A stretch of 64,000 nt of DNA from Burkholderiaceae bacterium. Lineage in GTDB: Bacteria; Pseudomonadota; Gammaproteobacteria; Burkholderiales; Burkholderiaceae_D. Shown here in pieces: positions 7,800 through 16,077 of the stretch. A model generated the notes under the pieces. It saw nothing but the letters and a program-made list of their open reading frames with translations. It was not told the origin of the DNA and ran no database searches. Each line of letters begins with the position of its first letter. Within the stretch, counting starts at the first letter, position 1. The DNA is taken from NCBI GenBank assembly GCA_004298905.1, contig SCTK01000024.1, forward strand, positions 1 through 64,000, written 5' to 3'. The position numbers were made by a program, and so were the translations under genes.

Positions 7800-9454
7800 G
7801 CGCCCCCATTGGATACGGCGGCGGGCTGCTGCCCGTCGGCCGGATTGTTGTTGCCGAACGGGTCAGCGTTGGGGTCGCCGGGCAGTGTCTGCCCCGGCTG
7901 CGGCACGTGCGCCGCACCGACCTCGGCCTTGATCTCGATGACCTCACGGTCAATGTCCGCGTCGGACCAGTCCGGGTTGAGAATCCTCACCCGGGTGCGC
8001 GTTGACGCCGCCTCAGCGGCCAGCAGGAGCTGCAACGTGCGCGCCTGCGTCTCCGGGTCGGGCGCCACCCGGTCGGGCCAGATAGCCCGCGGCGGCACCT
8101 TCGGCGGTTCCTTGCCTTTGAACCAGTACGCGTTGACCTGCAACAAGGTCAGGGCGTTGCGGGCCATCGGCTGCCGCGCGTACCCGATTTTCCGGCCCCG
8201 GGTGCGGGTACTGGCCTGGTCGCGTGACACCACCTCGGTTGCGGTCGCCGCGCCGTGGCCCGAGGTGACCCGATCGGCCTCACCGAACGACTGCACGCTG
8301 TACCCGCAGCCCCGCACCGCCTGCCCGAGCAGCGCCGCGGTGGTGCGCTGGTGCTCATCCACCCGGATCTGAAACTGCACGTTGTGGATGGCGAGGCTGT
8401 TGGCGTCGGGGGCGGTCAGCGCGTCGACCGACTCGTACACCTCACGCTCAGGGTCGAACAGGGCGCCGCCGCCGCGCCCCATGGATTGCAGGTAGGAGCG
8501 GGGCACGACGAGTCGGCCTTTACCGAGGCGCAGGTCCCGCATCCATGAGGTCCACGCCTCGTCGAGGGCGTCGAGGATCGGTTCGACGCCGGCGTAGTCC
8601 GACCGGCCGATCGGCTGCCCCCGCAGTGCGCCACGGTTCGGGCGCATGTTCGGCAGGTACTGCACCGCCAGACCGGTCGCCCCGGTCACGACGGACTCTT
8701 TGTCGCGGGCGTCGACGAGCATCGCGAACGGCGCGGTCGCGTCGTGTTCCTCCAGCGGCAGGCGCTGCCCCAACAGGGCCTCATCCGTCGACGCGTACAG
8801 GCCGTGCAACACGCGGCCCGGCTCGTGGCGCTCCAGGTGCCGCCAATGGCGGCTGTCGGGCCGGTCCAGGTCACGCCAGAACGTGACCGCCGTGAGTACC
8901 CCGCCCCGAAACTCGGGGACCGCCGCGTCGGGCGGTATGACGTCCTGCAACGGGTGGTCGGCGATCGTCGGATCCCACCCGACGCGCAGGTACGCGCCGC
9001 CGTACGCGGCGGCGAGCTCGGCGGCCTCCAGCCACACACTGTGCGCCCCGGACCCGTCAATGATGTCGCCGAGCTGCTGCACCAGCGGGTCGTCGCCGGC
9101 GGCGGTGTCGTCGCTGAAACTGAACTGTGGCGGCTCACCGAACAGCAGGTCCGCAGACGTTTGGGCGATGTCCGCGGCGAGCGGCACGTGCAGTTTGTGC
9201 TGACGCACCGTGTTGGACAGTGGGGAGCTGCCCCAAAACCAGCGGGCGGCGGCCTGCCGCATCGACGTGAACACACCACCGGCGGGGGTGGGTTTCAGGT
9301 CGAGGCCGGGCATGGCCGTGGCCGCCGTTGCGGCGTACACGCGCCCCAACGCGTCCGGGTCACCGGAGTACCAGGCACCCCACGTGTCGTACGCCTTCAG
9401 CGCGGGCCGCACCGCCGGGGGTGGCCATTCAACGCGGCCGGTGGGTAGCGGCAT
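7796..9454 (-). CDS. Portal protein (SPP1 gp6-like)
   Basis: 552 aa, normal for portals. The N-terminal part has WFWGSSPLSNTVRQHKLHVPLAADIAQ followed by SADLLFGEPPQ. The middle has GRSDYAGVEPILDALDEAWTSWMRD, the characteristic stretch before the crown and stem domains of SPP1-type portals. The C-terminal 60 residues are acidic and Pro/Asn-rich. It forms the dodecameric DNA gate at one capsid vertex and docks the terminase. Confidence 0.85.
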   Translation of the reverse strand: MPLPTGRVEWPPPAVRPALKAYDTWGAWYSGDPDALGRVYAATAATAMPGLDLKPTPAGGVFTSMRQAAARWFWGSSPLSNTVRQHKLHVPLAADIAQTSADLLFGEPPQFSFSDDTAAGDDPLVQQLGDIIDGSGAHSVWLEAAELAAAYGGAYLRVGWDPTIADHPLQDVIPPDAAVPEFRGGVLTAVTFWRDLDRPDSRHWRHLERHEPGRVLHGLYASTDEALLGQRLPLEEHDATAPFAMLVDARDKESVVTGATGLAVQYLPNMRPNRGALRGQPIGRSDYAGVEPILDALDEAWTSWMRDLRLGKGRLVVPRSYLQSMGRGGGALFDPEREVYESVDALTAPDANSLAIHNVQFQIRVDEHQRTTAALLGQAVRGCGYSVQSFGEADRVTSGHGAATATEVVSRDQASTRTRGRKIGYARQPMARNALTLLQVNAYWFKGKEPPKVPPRAIWPDRVAPDPETQARTLQLLLAAEAASTRTRVRILNPDWSDADIDREVIEIKAEVGAAHVPQPGQTLPGDPNADPFGNNNPADGQQPAAVSNGGA

Positions 9455-9517
9455 CGCCGGGGCCCCCTTCCGGCGGCTGGTCGTGGGTATGGCGGTGAGC
9501 GCGCTCGCGCGCGGCGG

Positions 9518-10252
9518 TTACAGGTAGGGGATGGTGACGTCGGCGCGCTGCTTGCGCAGGTACTCCCAGTCGTCCAACCGGATGCGGAAGCTACCGCCGA
9601 CGCCCCAGCCGGCAGACCAGGAGTTGTCGCACAGCAGATACGGGCGGTGGGTGCGCATGTCGATGTCCCAGCCGCGGATCAGGTACTCGTGGCCGCCCCG
9701 CACGTCGCCGTCGACGGTGACGTATCCGTCATGGGCGGTGTCTTCCATGCCGGTAAGCCACACCGTGCCGACGATGACCGGGCCGGCGGCGAGGGCGTGC
9801 AGCAGGCCGGCGGTGGTGCGCGCCATGCCGTAGCTGCGGATGGCGTGCTCGCGCTGCGCGGCCTTCGCCACAGCCAACCCCGAGGATCCGGTGTCGTCCG
9901 GGGGGTATATGCCGGGGAAGTGGTCGAGGTGCGTCGCGAGTTCGTACAGCTCCAGCGCGGCGGCCTCGTCCCAGCGGGCGCCGCTGGCCGCGTCGCGGCT
10001 GAACGGCTCGGTCCCGAGCAACCCAGCCATCGCATTGCCCGTGCAACTGCCGATGTTGCCCTGGTCGAGGATCGGGCTGTAACGCTTCCACTCGACCGGT
10101 TTCGGCGCCGGGCCGATTCCCGCCGCGGCCAGCATCACGGCGATGTCACGCTCGATCGCATAGGCCAGCGACCGCGCGTCGTGCTCGATTTTGCGGCCGA
10201 GGCGCCCGACGCCGGGCAGCTCCGGCAACGTCTCCACATAAATACTGCTCAC
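9518..10252 (-). CDS. Papain-like (C1) cysteine protease
   Basis: 244 aa. Catalytic signatures are all present: DQGNIGSCTGNAMAG (oxyanion Gln64, nucleophile Cys70), GGHEYLIRGW (His188) and CDNSWSAGWG (Asn210 followed by the papain SW.GWG motif). No signal peptide or pro-domain of normal length is visible, so it probably acts inside the cell or virion. It sits between the DNA methyltransferase and portal genes. It may process virion proteins or a host target. Confidence 0.85.
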   Translation of the reverse strand: MSSIYVETLPELPGVGRLGRKIEHDARSLAYAIERDIAVMLAAAGIGPAPKPVEWKRYSPILDQGNIGSCTGNAMAGLLGTEPFSRDAASGARWDEAAALELYELATHLDHFPGIYPPDDTGSSGLAVAKAAQREHAIRSYGMARTTAGLLHALAAGPVIVGTVWLTGMEDTAHDGYVTVDGDVRGGHEYLIRGWDIDMRTHRPYLLCDNSWSAGWGVGGSFRIRLDDWEYLRKQRADVTIPYL

Positions 10253-10284
10253 TGTTTCCCCCGTTGGATGTGCGTGGTTGCGGT

Positions 10285-11082
10285 TTATGCGGCGCTGCCC
10301 GGCATTTCGGCGAACAGGTCGCCCTGATCCGCAGCCGGGAGCGCTTCGGCGGCTGCCTGCCGTAGCCGGGCGGCGCCGTTGGTGAGGTGCTCGGGGTCGC
10401 GCTCGAAACCCAGGAACTGCCGCCCCTCAGCCAGCGCCGCAACGCCGGTGGTGGCGGCACCAGCGAACGGGTCGAGGACCACACCGCCGGCGGGTGCGAC
10501 GCGCACCAGTACCCGCATCACCTCGACCGGTTTCTGCGCGATGTGGACCCGTCGGCGGGTCGTGTTGCACTGAATGAAGCCGGGGAGGGTTTCGTATTCG
10601 TCGTCGTTGCCGCGCCCGCCGGCGGTACCCCACACCGCGTATTCGCAGGTGTTCGCCGGGCGGCCGTAGGTGCGCCGCCCGTCGGGCTTGTTCCATGGGA
10701 CGATGCCGCGCCACACGAAACCGCCGGCCTGCAACGCGTCTGTTGTGGTGGGGAGCTGCCGCCAGTCGGTGAACAGCACGCAGATACCGCCGGGTTTCGT
10801 GACGCGCAGCGCCTCGGAAAGCCACAGGGCGCACCAGTATGCGTAGGCGCGCTGGTCGCGGGTGTCACCGCCGAAATCGGGCAGTGCCTGACCGCTGACG
10901 CTCGACGATTTGACGTACTTGATTTTCGTGTCCTGCGTGCGGTCGCCGCGCATCATGCCGCCCGAGCTGTACGGCGGGTCAGTGACCACCGCGTCGACGC
11001 TGGCGGCGGGCAGTTCTTGCAGCAGGGCGAGGGCTTCCCCGCCGAGCAGGCGCCACCCGGCGCCGACGTGTTCGATGGTCAC
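10285..11082 (-). CDS. DNA methyltransferase, beta-class N6-adenine/N4-cytosine
   Basis: 265 aa from a GTG whose GTGA overlaps the upstream stop. Catalytic DPPY at residues 35-38, followed by an actinophage-type insertion (SSGGMMRGDRT), and the AdoMet motif DPFAGAATTG near residue 210. Motif order (DPPY first, FxG later) marks the beta class. The conserved motif between is WKPDG-like (VPWNKPDGRR). Likely protects phage DNA from restriction or marks it for packaging. No partner endonuclease is next to it. Confidence 0.85.
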   Translation of the reverse strand: MTIEHVGAGWRLLGGEALALLQELPAASVDAVVTDPPYSSGGMMRGDRTQDTKIKYVKSSSVSGQALPDFGGDTRDQRAYAYWCALWLSEALRVTKPGGICVLFTDWRQLPTTTDALQAGGFVWRGIVPWNKPDGRRTYGRPANTCEYAVWGTAGGRGNDDEYETLPGFIQCNTTRRRVHIAQKPVEVMRVLVRVAPAGGVVLDPFAGAATTGVAALAEGRQFLGFERDPEHLTNGAARLRQAAAEALPAADQGDLFAEMPGSAA

Positions 11083-11282
11083 GCTGCGGCGGCCAGCTCG
11101 GCGTCGGCGACGAGGCGCCGGCACCAGTCGGCCAGCACCGTGTCGGGGAGTTTCCCGGCGAAGTAGGCGACGCACCGGTCGACCGCGCCCGCCTCGGTGA
11201 GTTGCAGGATGCGCCCGCCGGTGTGCGGGTCGTGCGCCCATTGCTGCGCCCGGTCCAGTGTCGGCGATTGTGTGGTGACCAT
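11079..11282 (-). CDS. Small protein coupled to methyltransferase, unknown
   Basis: 67 aa from ATG 11282 (GAGGGGGAC eight bases upstream); an in-frame ATG at 11309 is an alternative. Helical and soluble, ending ADAELAAAA. Its stop overlaps the GTG of the methyltransferase. No recognised domain. Confidence 0.6.
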   Translation of the reverse strand: MVTTQSPTLDRAQQWAHDPHTGGRILQLTEAGAVDRCVAYFAGKLPDTVLADWCRRLVADAELAAAA

Positions 11283-11330
11283 GGCCGTCCCCCTCTTGCT
11301 TCGGCTCACGGGTGGTGACGCACCACGCCC

Positions 11331-11336
11331 GTACGA
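11331..11336 (+). promoter_or_regulatory. Leaderless-type -10 box (TACGAT)
   Basis: TACGAT lies eight bases before the GTG at 11345, the spacing seen when transcription begins at the start codon. No ribosome binding site precedes that GTG. No clear -35. Confidence 0.5.
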
Positions 11337-11344
11337 TCAGGGGC

Positions 11345-11950
11345 GTGGGAAATGACGAACTGGCGGTGACTGGCGACCCGGTATTCGATTGGGTCCTAAA
11401 CCGCCCGGAGCGCAAAGAGCTTGAGGCGCGATGGGCGCAAGAGCGCGTCGACCAGCGTGCAGCCCCGGGCCTTGGCGAATGGGGGCCAGCATGGCGGCCC
11501 GATTTCACAATGCGCCTGCGCTACATCAAGGAGCGCGACCATTGGGAAATCGACCTGCGCCACCGCATTAGCGGCCGCGTCGGTTCGATCACCGTGACCG
11601 GCGAGCTTTCCGGATCGGCACTGGAGCGCGAATCTCTCCGCGAACTGGCGGACCGTCTTTCCGCCGGGCAGGAGCAGGCAATGAACGGGTTGCCCGACGG
11701 GGTGCGTGTCGTGGTCGTCGTGGGCGCGGCGGCCGCCGCCGCGCAATGGCGGGAGTGGACCGGGGTTGCCGAGCGGGCGACGATTCTGGTCAACGACCCG
11801 AGGCGCCTATACCGGCTGCGCGGCCTCGACGGTCAGTGCGCGGCGATCGTGGTGCTTGACGGGGAGCTGGTAGCCGACCCGGAGATTCAGCAGGCGATCG
11901 GGTACCTACGCGCCCGGGGCGCAGTCGACTTGACCGCGCCAGCTAGATGA
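11345..11950 (+). CDS. Second rightward inserted gene, unknown
   Basis: 201 aa from GTG 11345 (VGNDELAVTGD), preferred to an in-frame ATG at 11312 because of the leaderless -10 box just upstream. Contains a basic beta-rich middle (RLRYIKERDHWEIDLRHR) and a hydrophobic VRVVVVVGAAAA strand followed by an alpha/beta segment that may be a Rossmann-like half. Runs against the head operon and overlaps the end of the 49-aa gene by eight bases. Probably a moron expressed in the lysogen. Confidence 0.65.
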   Translation: MGNDELAVTGDPVFDWVLNRPERKELEARWAQERVDQRAAPGLGEWGPAWRPDFTMRLRYIKERDHWEIDLRHRISGRVGSITVTGELSGSALERESLRELADRLSAGQEQAMNGLPDGVRVVVVVGAAAAAAQWREWTGVAERATILVNDPRRLYRLRGLDGQCAAIVVLDGELVADPEIQQAIGYLRARGAVDLTAPAR

Positions 11951-12092
11951 CCCAGCCGCGCTCGCAGTGCGTGCACACGTAGAACTTGCGGTAGTCGATG
12001 ATGCTCTGCCGGATCCAGCTCTCGCGGGTCTTCAGGTTGTGGTGAAAGCAGTTACGCCGATCGCGGCGCCGTTCGAGCCAACGCTTGACCAT
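11943..12092 (-). CDS. 49-aa basic protein with CxxC
   Basis: MVKRWLERRRDRRN... ending VCTHCERGWVI. ATG at 12092 with GGGAGG eight bases upstream. Very basic N-terminus and a C-terminal CxxC, so a small nucleic-acid-binding or Zn-ribbon half is possible. It lies in the gap between the WhiB gene and the inserted rightward gene, in the same orientation as the head operon. Confidence 0.6.
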   Translation of the reverse strand: MVKRWLERRRDRRNCFHHNLKTRESWIRQSIIDYRKFYVCTHCERGWVI

Positions 12093-12119
12093 GGTGCCGC
12101 CTCCCTGCGGGGTCGGCGG

Positions 12120-12503
12120 CTACGCCGACACGAGTTCGCCGTCGACGGCCGCAGCCCGCTCGGCGTCGAGCAGGCGCCGCCACGCGACGATCATCGGGTT
12201 ACGGTCCGCCGGGGTGGTGCACCCCATCACCGCGAACAGGTCACCCGTGTCCAGTGCGCGGGCGAGGCATGGCGTCTGCACCGGGCAACGCTGGCACGTC
12301 ATCATCGCGGCATACTGCAACCCGGCCGGGTTGCCCATGCCCATGCCCTCTGTGTAGAACAGCTCAGGGTCGACGTCTTTGCAGGCGGCCCGGTCGCGCC
12401 ACATCGGGTCGACGTCGCTGCGGGTAGCGAAAGCTTCCAGCACACGCGGGTCGCGCATCGCGGCCTGGACGTGGATCTCGGGGGGCGCTTTACGTGCCGT
12501 CAT
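12120..12503 (-). CDS. WhiB-family iron-sulfur regulator (copy 1)
   Basis: 127 aa from ATG 12503; a GTG at 12563 is an alternative and neither has a strong ribosome site. WhiB features: MWRDRAACKDVDPELFY (first Cys) and CQRCPVQTPCL (CX2CX5C). The fourth feature, normally GVWGG, is altered to AVMGCTTPADR. WhiB proteins bind a 4Fe-4S cluster and sigma factor to steer promoters. It lies between the terminase genes and the methyltransferase, so a role in late-gene control is possible. Confidence 0.8.
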   Translation of the reverse strand: MTARKAPPEIHVQAAMRDPRVLEAFATRSDVDPMWRDRAACKDVDPELFYTEGMGMGNPAGLQYAAMMTCQRCPVQTPCLARALDTGDLFAVMGCTTPADRNPMIVAWRRLLDAERAAAVDGELVSA

Positions 12504-12585
12504 CGCCGGTGGGCGCCGCGGCGGCGCGGCCACAGTACGGACAGGGCGTAGAGCGGATACCACGCCAGGCGGCGGGGCCGGCGGC

Positions 12586-12858
12586 TCATAGCAGGGTCAC
12601 CAGCTCGCCGACGCGTTCCCGTTCGGGGGGCCGCGCGATAGCCGACGTGACGGTGTAGGCGAGCCCTTCGGTGTACGTCAGCGGCTGCCCGGCCTGCCAG
12701 CCGTGGTCGCGGACGAACACGCGCTCACCCCACGCGATGACCTCCGGGGGGTTGCCGTTCGCGGCCATGAGCGCAATCACGAGTGACTGCACGTCGCACA
12801 CCGGCCGGCCATCCATGGTGGACAGGCGGGCGGCGTCGGGGGGCTGCTCGCGGGTCAC
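12586..12858 (-). CDS. Small protein, unknown
   Basis: 90 aa from the GTG whose GTGA overlaps the stop of the upstream gene (VTREQPPDAARLSTMDG). Contains ALMAANGNPPEVIAWGERVF and ends RERVGELVTLL. Helical, soluble, no motifs recognised. One of four coupled small genes between the terminase and WhiB. Confidence 0.6.
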   Translation of the reverse strand: MTREQPPDAARLSTMDGRPVCDVQSLVIALMAANGNPPEVIAWGERVFVRDHGWQAGQPLTYTEGLAYTVTSAIARPPERERVGELVTLL

Positions 12859-13241
12859 GCCCACTCGCATCCCTCGCCGGCATGCCACGTACCGCCGACC
12901 TGCGTTGCCTCCGTCCAACCACACCGGCAGTACCGAAACGGGTTGCCGTGGGTATCCGCCATCGGGCAGCCGGCCGCACCCGGGGTCTCGCCGCCGGCGT
13001 CGAAACGCACATGCTGCGGGAAGAACAAACCAGTCGGGTTGATCACGAGCAGGTGCGCGCATGGTTCGCCGAGGTGCTCCGTGTCGCGGCAAACCTCGGT
13101 GACGTCGGCGAGGCGGCACGTCTTCGGGTACTTCCCGTCGGCGGTGCCGTACGCGACGTAGTGCACGCGCCGCCCGAGGAACAGCGCCGGCATAACGGGC
13201 CCGGTCGGGGTGCCGGACGGTACCGGCTCGGCGGTGGTCAC
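12855..13241 (-). CDS. Cys/His-rich small protein, unknown
   Basis: 128 aa from GTG 13241, which overlaps the stop of the upstream gene (GTGA). Has scattered Cys and His (KTCRLADVTEVCRDTEHLGEPCAHLL, then RYCRCGW and GEGCEWA) that could form a zinc site. No enzymatic motif recognised. Both ends are translationally coupled to neighbours. Confidence 0.6.
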   Translation of the reverse strand: MTTAEPVPSGTPTGPVMPALFLGRRVHYVAYGTADGKYPKTCRLADVTEVCRDTEHLGEPCAHLLVINPTGLFFPQHVRFDAGGETPGAAGCPMADTHGNPFRYCRCGWTEATQVGGTWHAGEGCEWA

Positions 13242-13465
13242 TGGTCGGCCGTGGGCGGGTTGAAAACCTGCGGGGCGCCGGCGATCGTCGCGCCGAGCTG
13301 CCGCCACTGGTCAGCGATCGCAATCAGTGCGGTTGACCAATGCTCGGGGGCGTGCGCACCGCAGCTCATCGCCTCGTCGAGCGCCTGCGCAGCCTCGGCG
13401 GCGCACTGCCCGGCGGTGATGCCCGTTCGGTCTGTCGCGGTGGTCTCTGTGGTGCTGGTGCTCAT
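13238..13465 (-). CDS. Small helical protein, unknown
   Basis: 75 aa, MSTSTTETTATDRTG. ATG with GGGGG upstream. An Ala-rich helix (QCAAEAAQALDEAMSCGAH) then ALIAIADQWRQLGATIAG. First gene after the large terminase, 33 bp away. No recognised family. Confidence 0.6.
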   Translation of the reverse strand: MSTSTTETTATDRTGITAGQCAAEAAQALDEAMSCGAHAPEHWSTALIAIADQWRQLGATIAGAPQVFNPPTADQ

Positions 13466-13498
13466 GGTGCGGTGATTCCCCCTGTGATGGTGCCGCCT

Positions 13499-14833
13499 CT
13501 ACGCGGCGAGGTCGTACATGTATGGGCGCCACAGCGCCTCGGGTGTGTAAACGCCGTACCGCAGCGCGTCGATACTGTGATCGGCGGCCTTGATCGGAAC
13601 GTCGTGGCCTTTCTCGCGTTCCTTGTCGTCCCAGCAGTAGCCGGGCAGCTCATCAATCAGCCCACGGCACGACTTGTGGACTTTCAGCCGGTGATTCGCC
13701 AGGAGCGATGCCAGCACCCGGATACCGTCGTTCACGCTGTTACGGGCCGATGCTGGCGACAGGCCGTCACGCTGAAGCTGCGTAATGTACGACTTCGCTG
13801 ACGGGTCGACGCATATCCATTCGGGTGTGACGCCGACGCGTGGCACGCGCCGGCCGGTGTGCGGGTCGAGGATCGTCGCGCCGGGCATCGGTGTGGTGTC
13901 GAGCCATGCCCGCATCGCGGCGCTGTACTCTTCGTCGCTTTTGCTGCGGTGGTGCTGGCGGGAGTCGTACCGGTACTCGCTGACGGCGTACAGGGCCCGG
14001 TCGACGCCCAGCCCGAGCAGGATCGCGGCGAACGGGTTGGTTGTGCCGTAGTCCACGCCGACGCTCATCCATCGGTCGATTAGTGGCAGTTCGGCGACGA
14101 CGTGGGTTTCCTCGTCCCACATGTCGAATATGGCGCCCTCAGCCGCGACCCAGTGGCCGAGGATGAAACGCCGATACCACAGGCCGACGAATTGGACTTT
14201 CCACGCTTCAATTTGCTGCTGCGAGATTGCGGGGTTATCGTCGATGGTGAAGTGCCACCACCGCAGCCCCATCGCCGGTTCGTAGTCGCGCAGCAGGTAG
14301 TCGCGGCGTAGCCAATGGCTCGGGTTGTCGGGGTTGGTCGTGGCGAACAGCCGAGCGCCGGCGACCGACATGCGGCCCAGTAGCTGCATCCAGAACTCAT
14401 GCGGCACGAGGGTGGCCTCGTCGACATAGGCGCCGGCGCAGGTCATGCCCCGCAGCCGGGACTCAGCGCGGGCGTCGTTCGCGCCGATGATGTCGACGAC
14501 CCGACCAAAGATGAAAGCGACGTTCGCGCCGGGCGTGTACTTCACCTCGTCCACGAGGTCGCCGAACAGGGCCCGGTCCGTCAACACACTGAAAAGGTTG
14601 CGGTTGATCGTGTCTTTCGTCCGGCCGATCATGACCAGCCGGCCGCCGAGCGGGGCGGTACGCACGTACAGCAGCCACCGCAGCAGACTCGCGACGGTCT
14701 TACCGCTACGGATAGCGCCGGTCCACACGTTGATGCGGGCCCGCGACTGGCGGATCGACCTGACCTGCGGGTCGGACAGGGCCGGCTCGATCGGCGCGGC
14801 CGCGGCGACCGACTCGACCGCCGTGATCGTCAC
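13499..14833 (-). CDS. terL: Terminase large subunit
   Basis: 444 aa. ATPase: Walker A TGAIRSGKT at residues 38-46, Walker B in AGAYVDEATLVP at about 130-140, and coupling motif ATTNPDNP. Nuclease: acidic residues in SVGVDYGTTNP and ADHSIDALRYG near the C-terminus, typical of the RNase H-fold nuclease. It pumps and cuts DNA at the portal. The start overlaps the small terminase stop by four bases. Confidence 0.93.
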   Translation of the reverse strand: MTITAVESVAAAAPIEPALSDPQVRSIRQSRARINVWTGAIRSGKTVASLLRWLLYVRTAPLGGRLVMIGRTKDTINRNLFSVLTDRALFGDLVDEVKYTPGANVAFIFGRVVDIIGANDARAESRLRGMTCAGAYVDEATLVPHEFWMQLLGRMSVAGARLFATTNPDNPSHWLRRDYLLRDYEPAMGLRWWHFTIDDNPAISQQQIEAWKVQFVGLWYRRFILGHWVAAEGAIFDMWDEETHVVAELPLIDRWMSVGVDYGTTNPFAAILLGLGVDRALYAVSEYRYDSRQHHRSKSDEEYSAAMRAWLDTTPMPGATILDPHTGRRVPRVGVTPEWICVDPSAKSYITQLQRDGLSPASARNSVNDGIRVLASLLANHRLKVHKSCRGLIDELPGYCWDDKEREKGHDVPIKAADHSIDALRYGVYTPEALWRPYMYDLAA

Positions 14834-15414
14834 GGGGACGCCTCGACGACGGGCGGTGCGGTCTGCTCGGGGAGCTGCTCGGCGTGGTCGCGCGGCGGTT
14901 CGGGTGTTGGGTACCCGTCGTCAGCGTCCGGGTTGTCCAGGTCGAACGCGGCGGCGAGCCGGTCGACGAGCGACAGGGCCCCGGCGTTGCCGGCTTCCTT
15001 CGTGTCGAACCGGATCAGCGCCATGTGCTTGTCGACGGCGATACCCAGCGCCGTCATGGCCTGCCGCACCTCACCCAGCGGCGGCTCGTCATAGGTGACG
15101 GGGTGCACGTCGTCTTTCGTGGCGAGGTAGACCGTGTACGACTCGCGGGCCCGGGCGGCGAACCGGTCGGCCAGGTCCAGCATCGTCTCGGCGATCGACG
15201 CGCGGCGGGCCGCGAGGTCCACCACGCGCGCGCGGGTCGCGTTTTCGGTGCGTGACCGATCAAACGCGTTTGTCTTGCCGGCGGCGCGGATGATGTTGGT
15301 GACGCTGCCGGCGGATATTTGCAGGTCGCGGGCTATTTGGTTGCGGCTGACGCCTTGTTCGGCGAGGTCGAGGACGCGTTGTCGGGTGGCGTCGTCGATG
15401 CGGGGGCTGGACAT
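14830..15414 (-). CDS. terS: Terminase small subunit
   Basis: 194 aa. N-terminal helix-turn-helix (RQRVLDLAEQGVSRNQIARD, then SAGSVTNIIRAAG), a central helical oligomerisation region and an acidic Pro-rich tail. Directly upstream of the large terminase with a four-base overlap. It recognises the packaging site. First gene of the leftward late operon. Confidence 0.8.
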   Translation of the reverse strand: MSSPRIDDATRQRVLDLAEQGVSRNQIARDLQISAGSVTNIIRAAGKTNAFDRSRTENATRARVVDLAARRASIAETMLDLADRFAARARESYTVYLATKDDVHPVTYDEPPLGEVRQAMTALGIAVDKHMALIRFDTKEAGNAGALSLVDRLAAAFDLDNPDADDGYPTPEPPRDHAEQLPEQTAPPVVEASP

Positions 15415-15768
15415 GGTTTGACCACCGGGCCCTACCGCGACGGGGGCGTGGTGGTCGCTTCACGGTTGTTCGGTGGCGGCGACCCGGTGCCCGACCGGGA
15501 CTACGCACCCGGCGCCGGGCCGGGGCTGTGTAACGCAGATAACGCAGGAAGCGCCCGGGCTGCCGGTGTGTGGGCAGACTTCGGGCGCTTCGTGTGGCGT
15601 CGGAATTAGTGTGTAGTAGCGGGTGTGACCGGTCAAGTGTTGTCAGTGACCGGTCAAGTGTGTCGGGTAGCGTCGTGTGGCCGGCGGCGGTCCGACCCCG
15701 TGTGAGCGGGGGCACCGCGGAGCACTCCACGACCATCCGGTAGCCGTGGGCGTCGCCGGCGCGTTCGG
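15415..15768. other. Non-coding region upstream of terminase, 354 bp
   Basis: Contains a perfect 8-bp outer stem (AGCGCCCG at 15550-15557 with CGGGCGCT at 15582-15589) enclosing an inner GGCTGCC/GGGCAG-type stem, and two direct copies of a 16-bp element (next entry). It is the natural place for the late promoter and perhaps the packaging initiation (cos/pac) site. No ORF here looks genuine. Confidence 0.5.
15625..15661 (-). promoter_or_regulatory. Paired operators with TTGACC boxes upstream of terS
   Basis: GTGACCGGTCAAGTGT occurs at 15625-15640 and again at 15646-15661. Each contains the perfect palindrome TGACCGGTCA and they are exactly 21 bp apart, two helical turns, so proteins bound to both would face the same side. 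On the minus strand each also provides TTGACC, a good -35, facing the terminase operon. Likely operator/promoter of the late genes. Confidence 0.65.
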
Positions 15769-16077
15769 CTATGGGTCGCGGCGGCGTCGGCGGCCGGCGG
15801 GTGCGATACGGCGGGCCCGTTCGCACGCCACGACGTCGGCCCACCGGTACACGTTCACGTGGCGGCCGCGTACGTGTATCCGGGCTGGGGCGTCACCATC
15901 CACGCCCACGGGTACCGGCTCGCCGAGCGCGGCGGCGAGCTCGGCGACGGTGACACGGTGCAGGTACTCAACGTCGGCCCAGCCGCGCAGCATCGCCGGG
16001 GTGACATCGCCGTACCCGGTCTCGTACTGGACGTCGGACGCGCCGATGTAGCGGTGCCCATCCCGGCCGTCGATCAC
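15769..16077 (-). CDS. Possible small DNA-binding protein
   Basis: 102 aa from the GTG that overlaps the upstream stop (VIDGRDGHRYIGASDVQYE). Middle part TVAELAAALGEPVPVGVD is helical; the C-terminus (ARIHVRGRHVNVYRWADVVACERARR plus a run of Arg) resembles the wing and tail of excisionase or MerR-type small regulators. Weak evidence; otherwise unknown. Last gene of a coupled leftward set. Confidence 0.5.
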   Translation of the reverse strand: MIDGRDGHRYIGASDVQYETGYGDVTPAMLRGWADVEYLHRVTVAELAAALGEPVPVGVDGDAPARIHVRGRHVNVYRWADVVACERARRIAPAGRRRRRDP

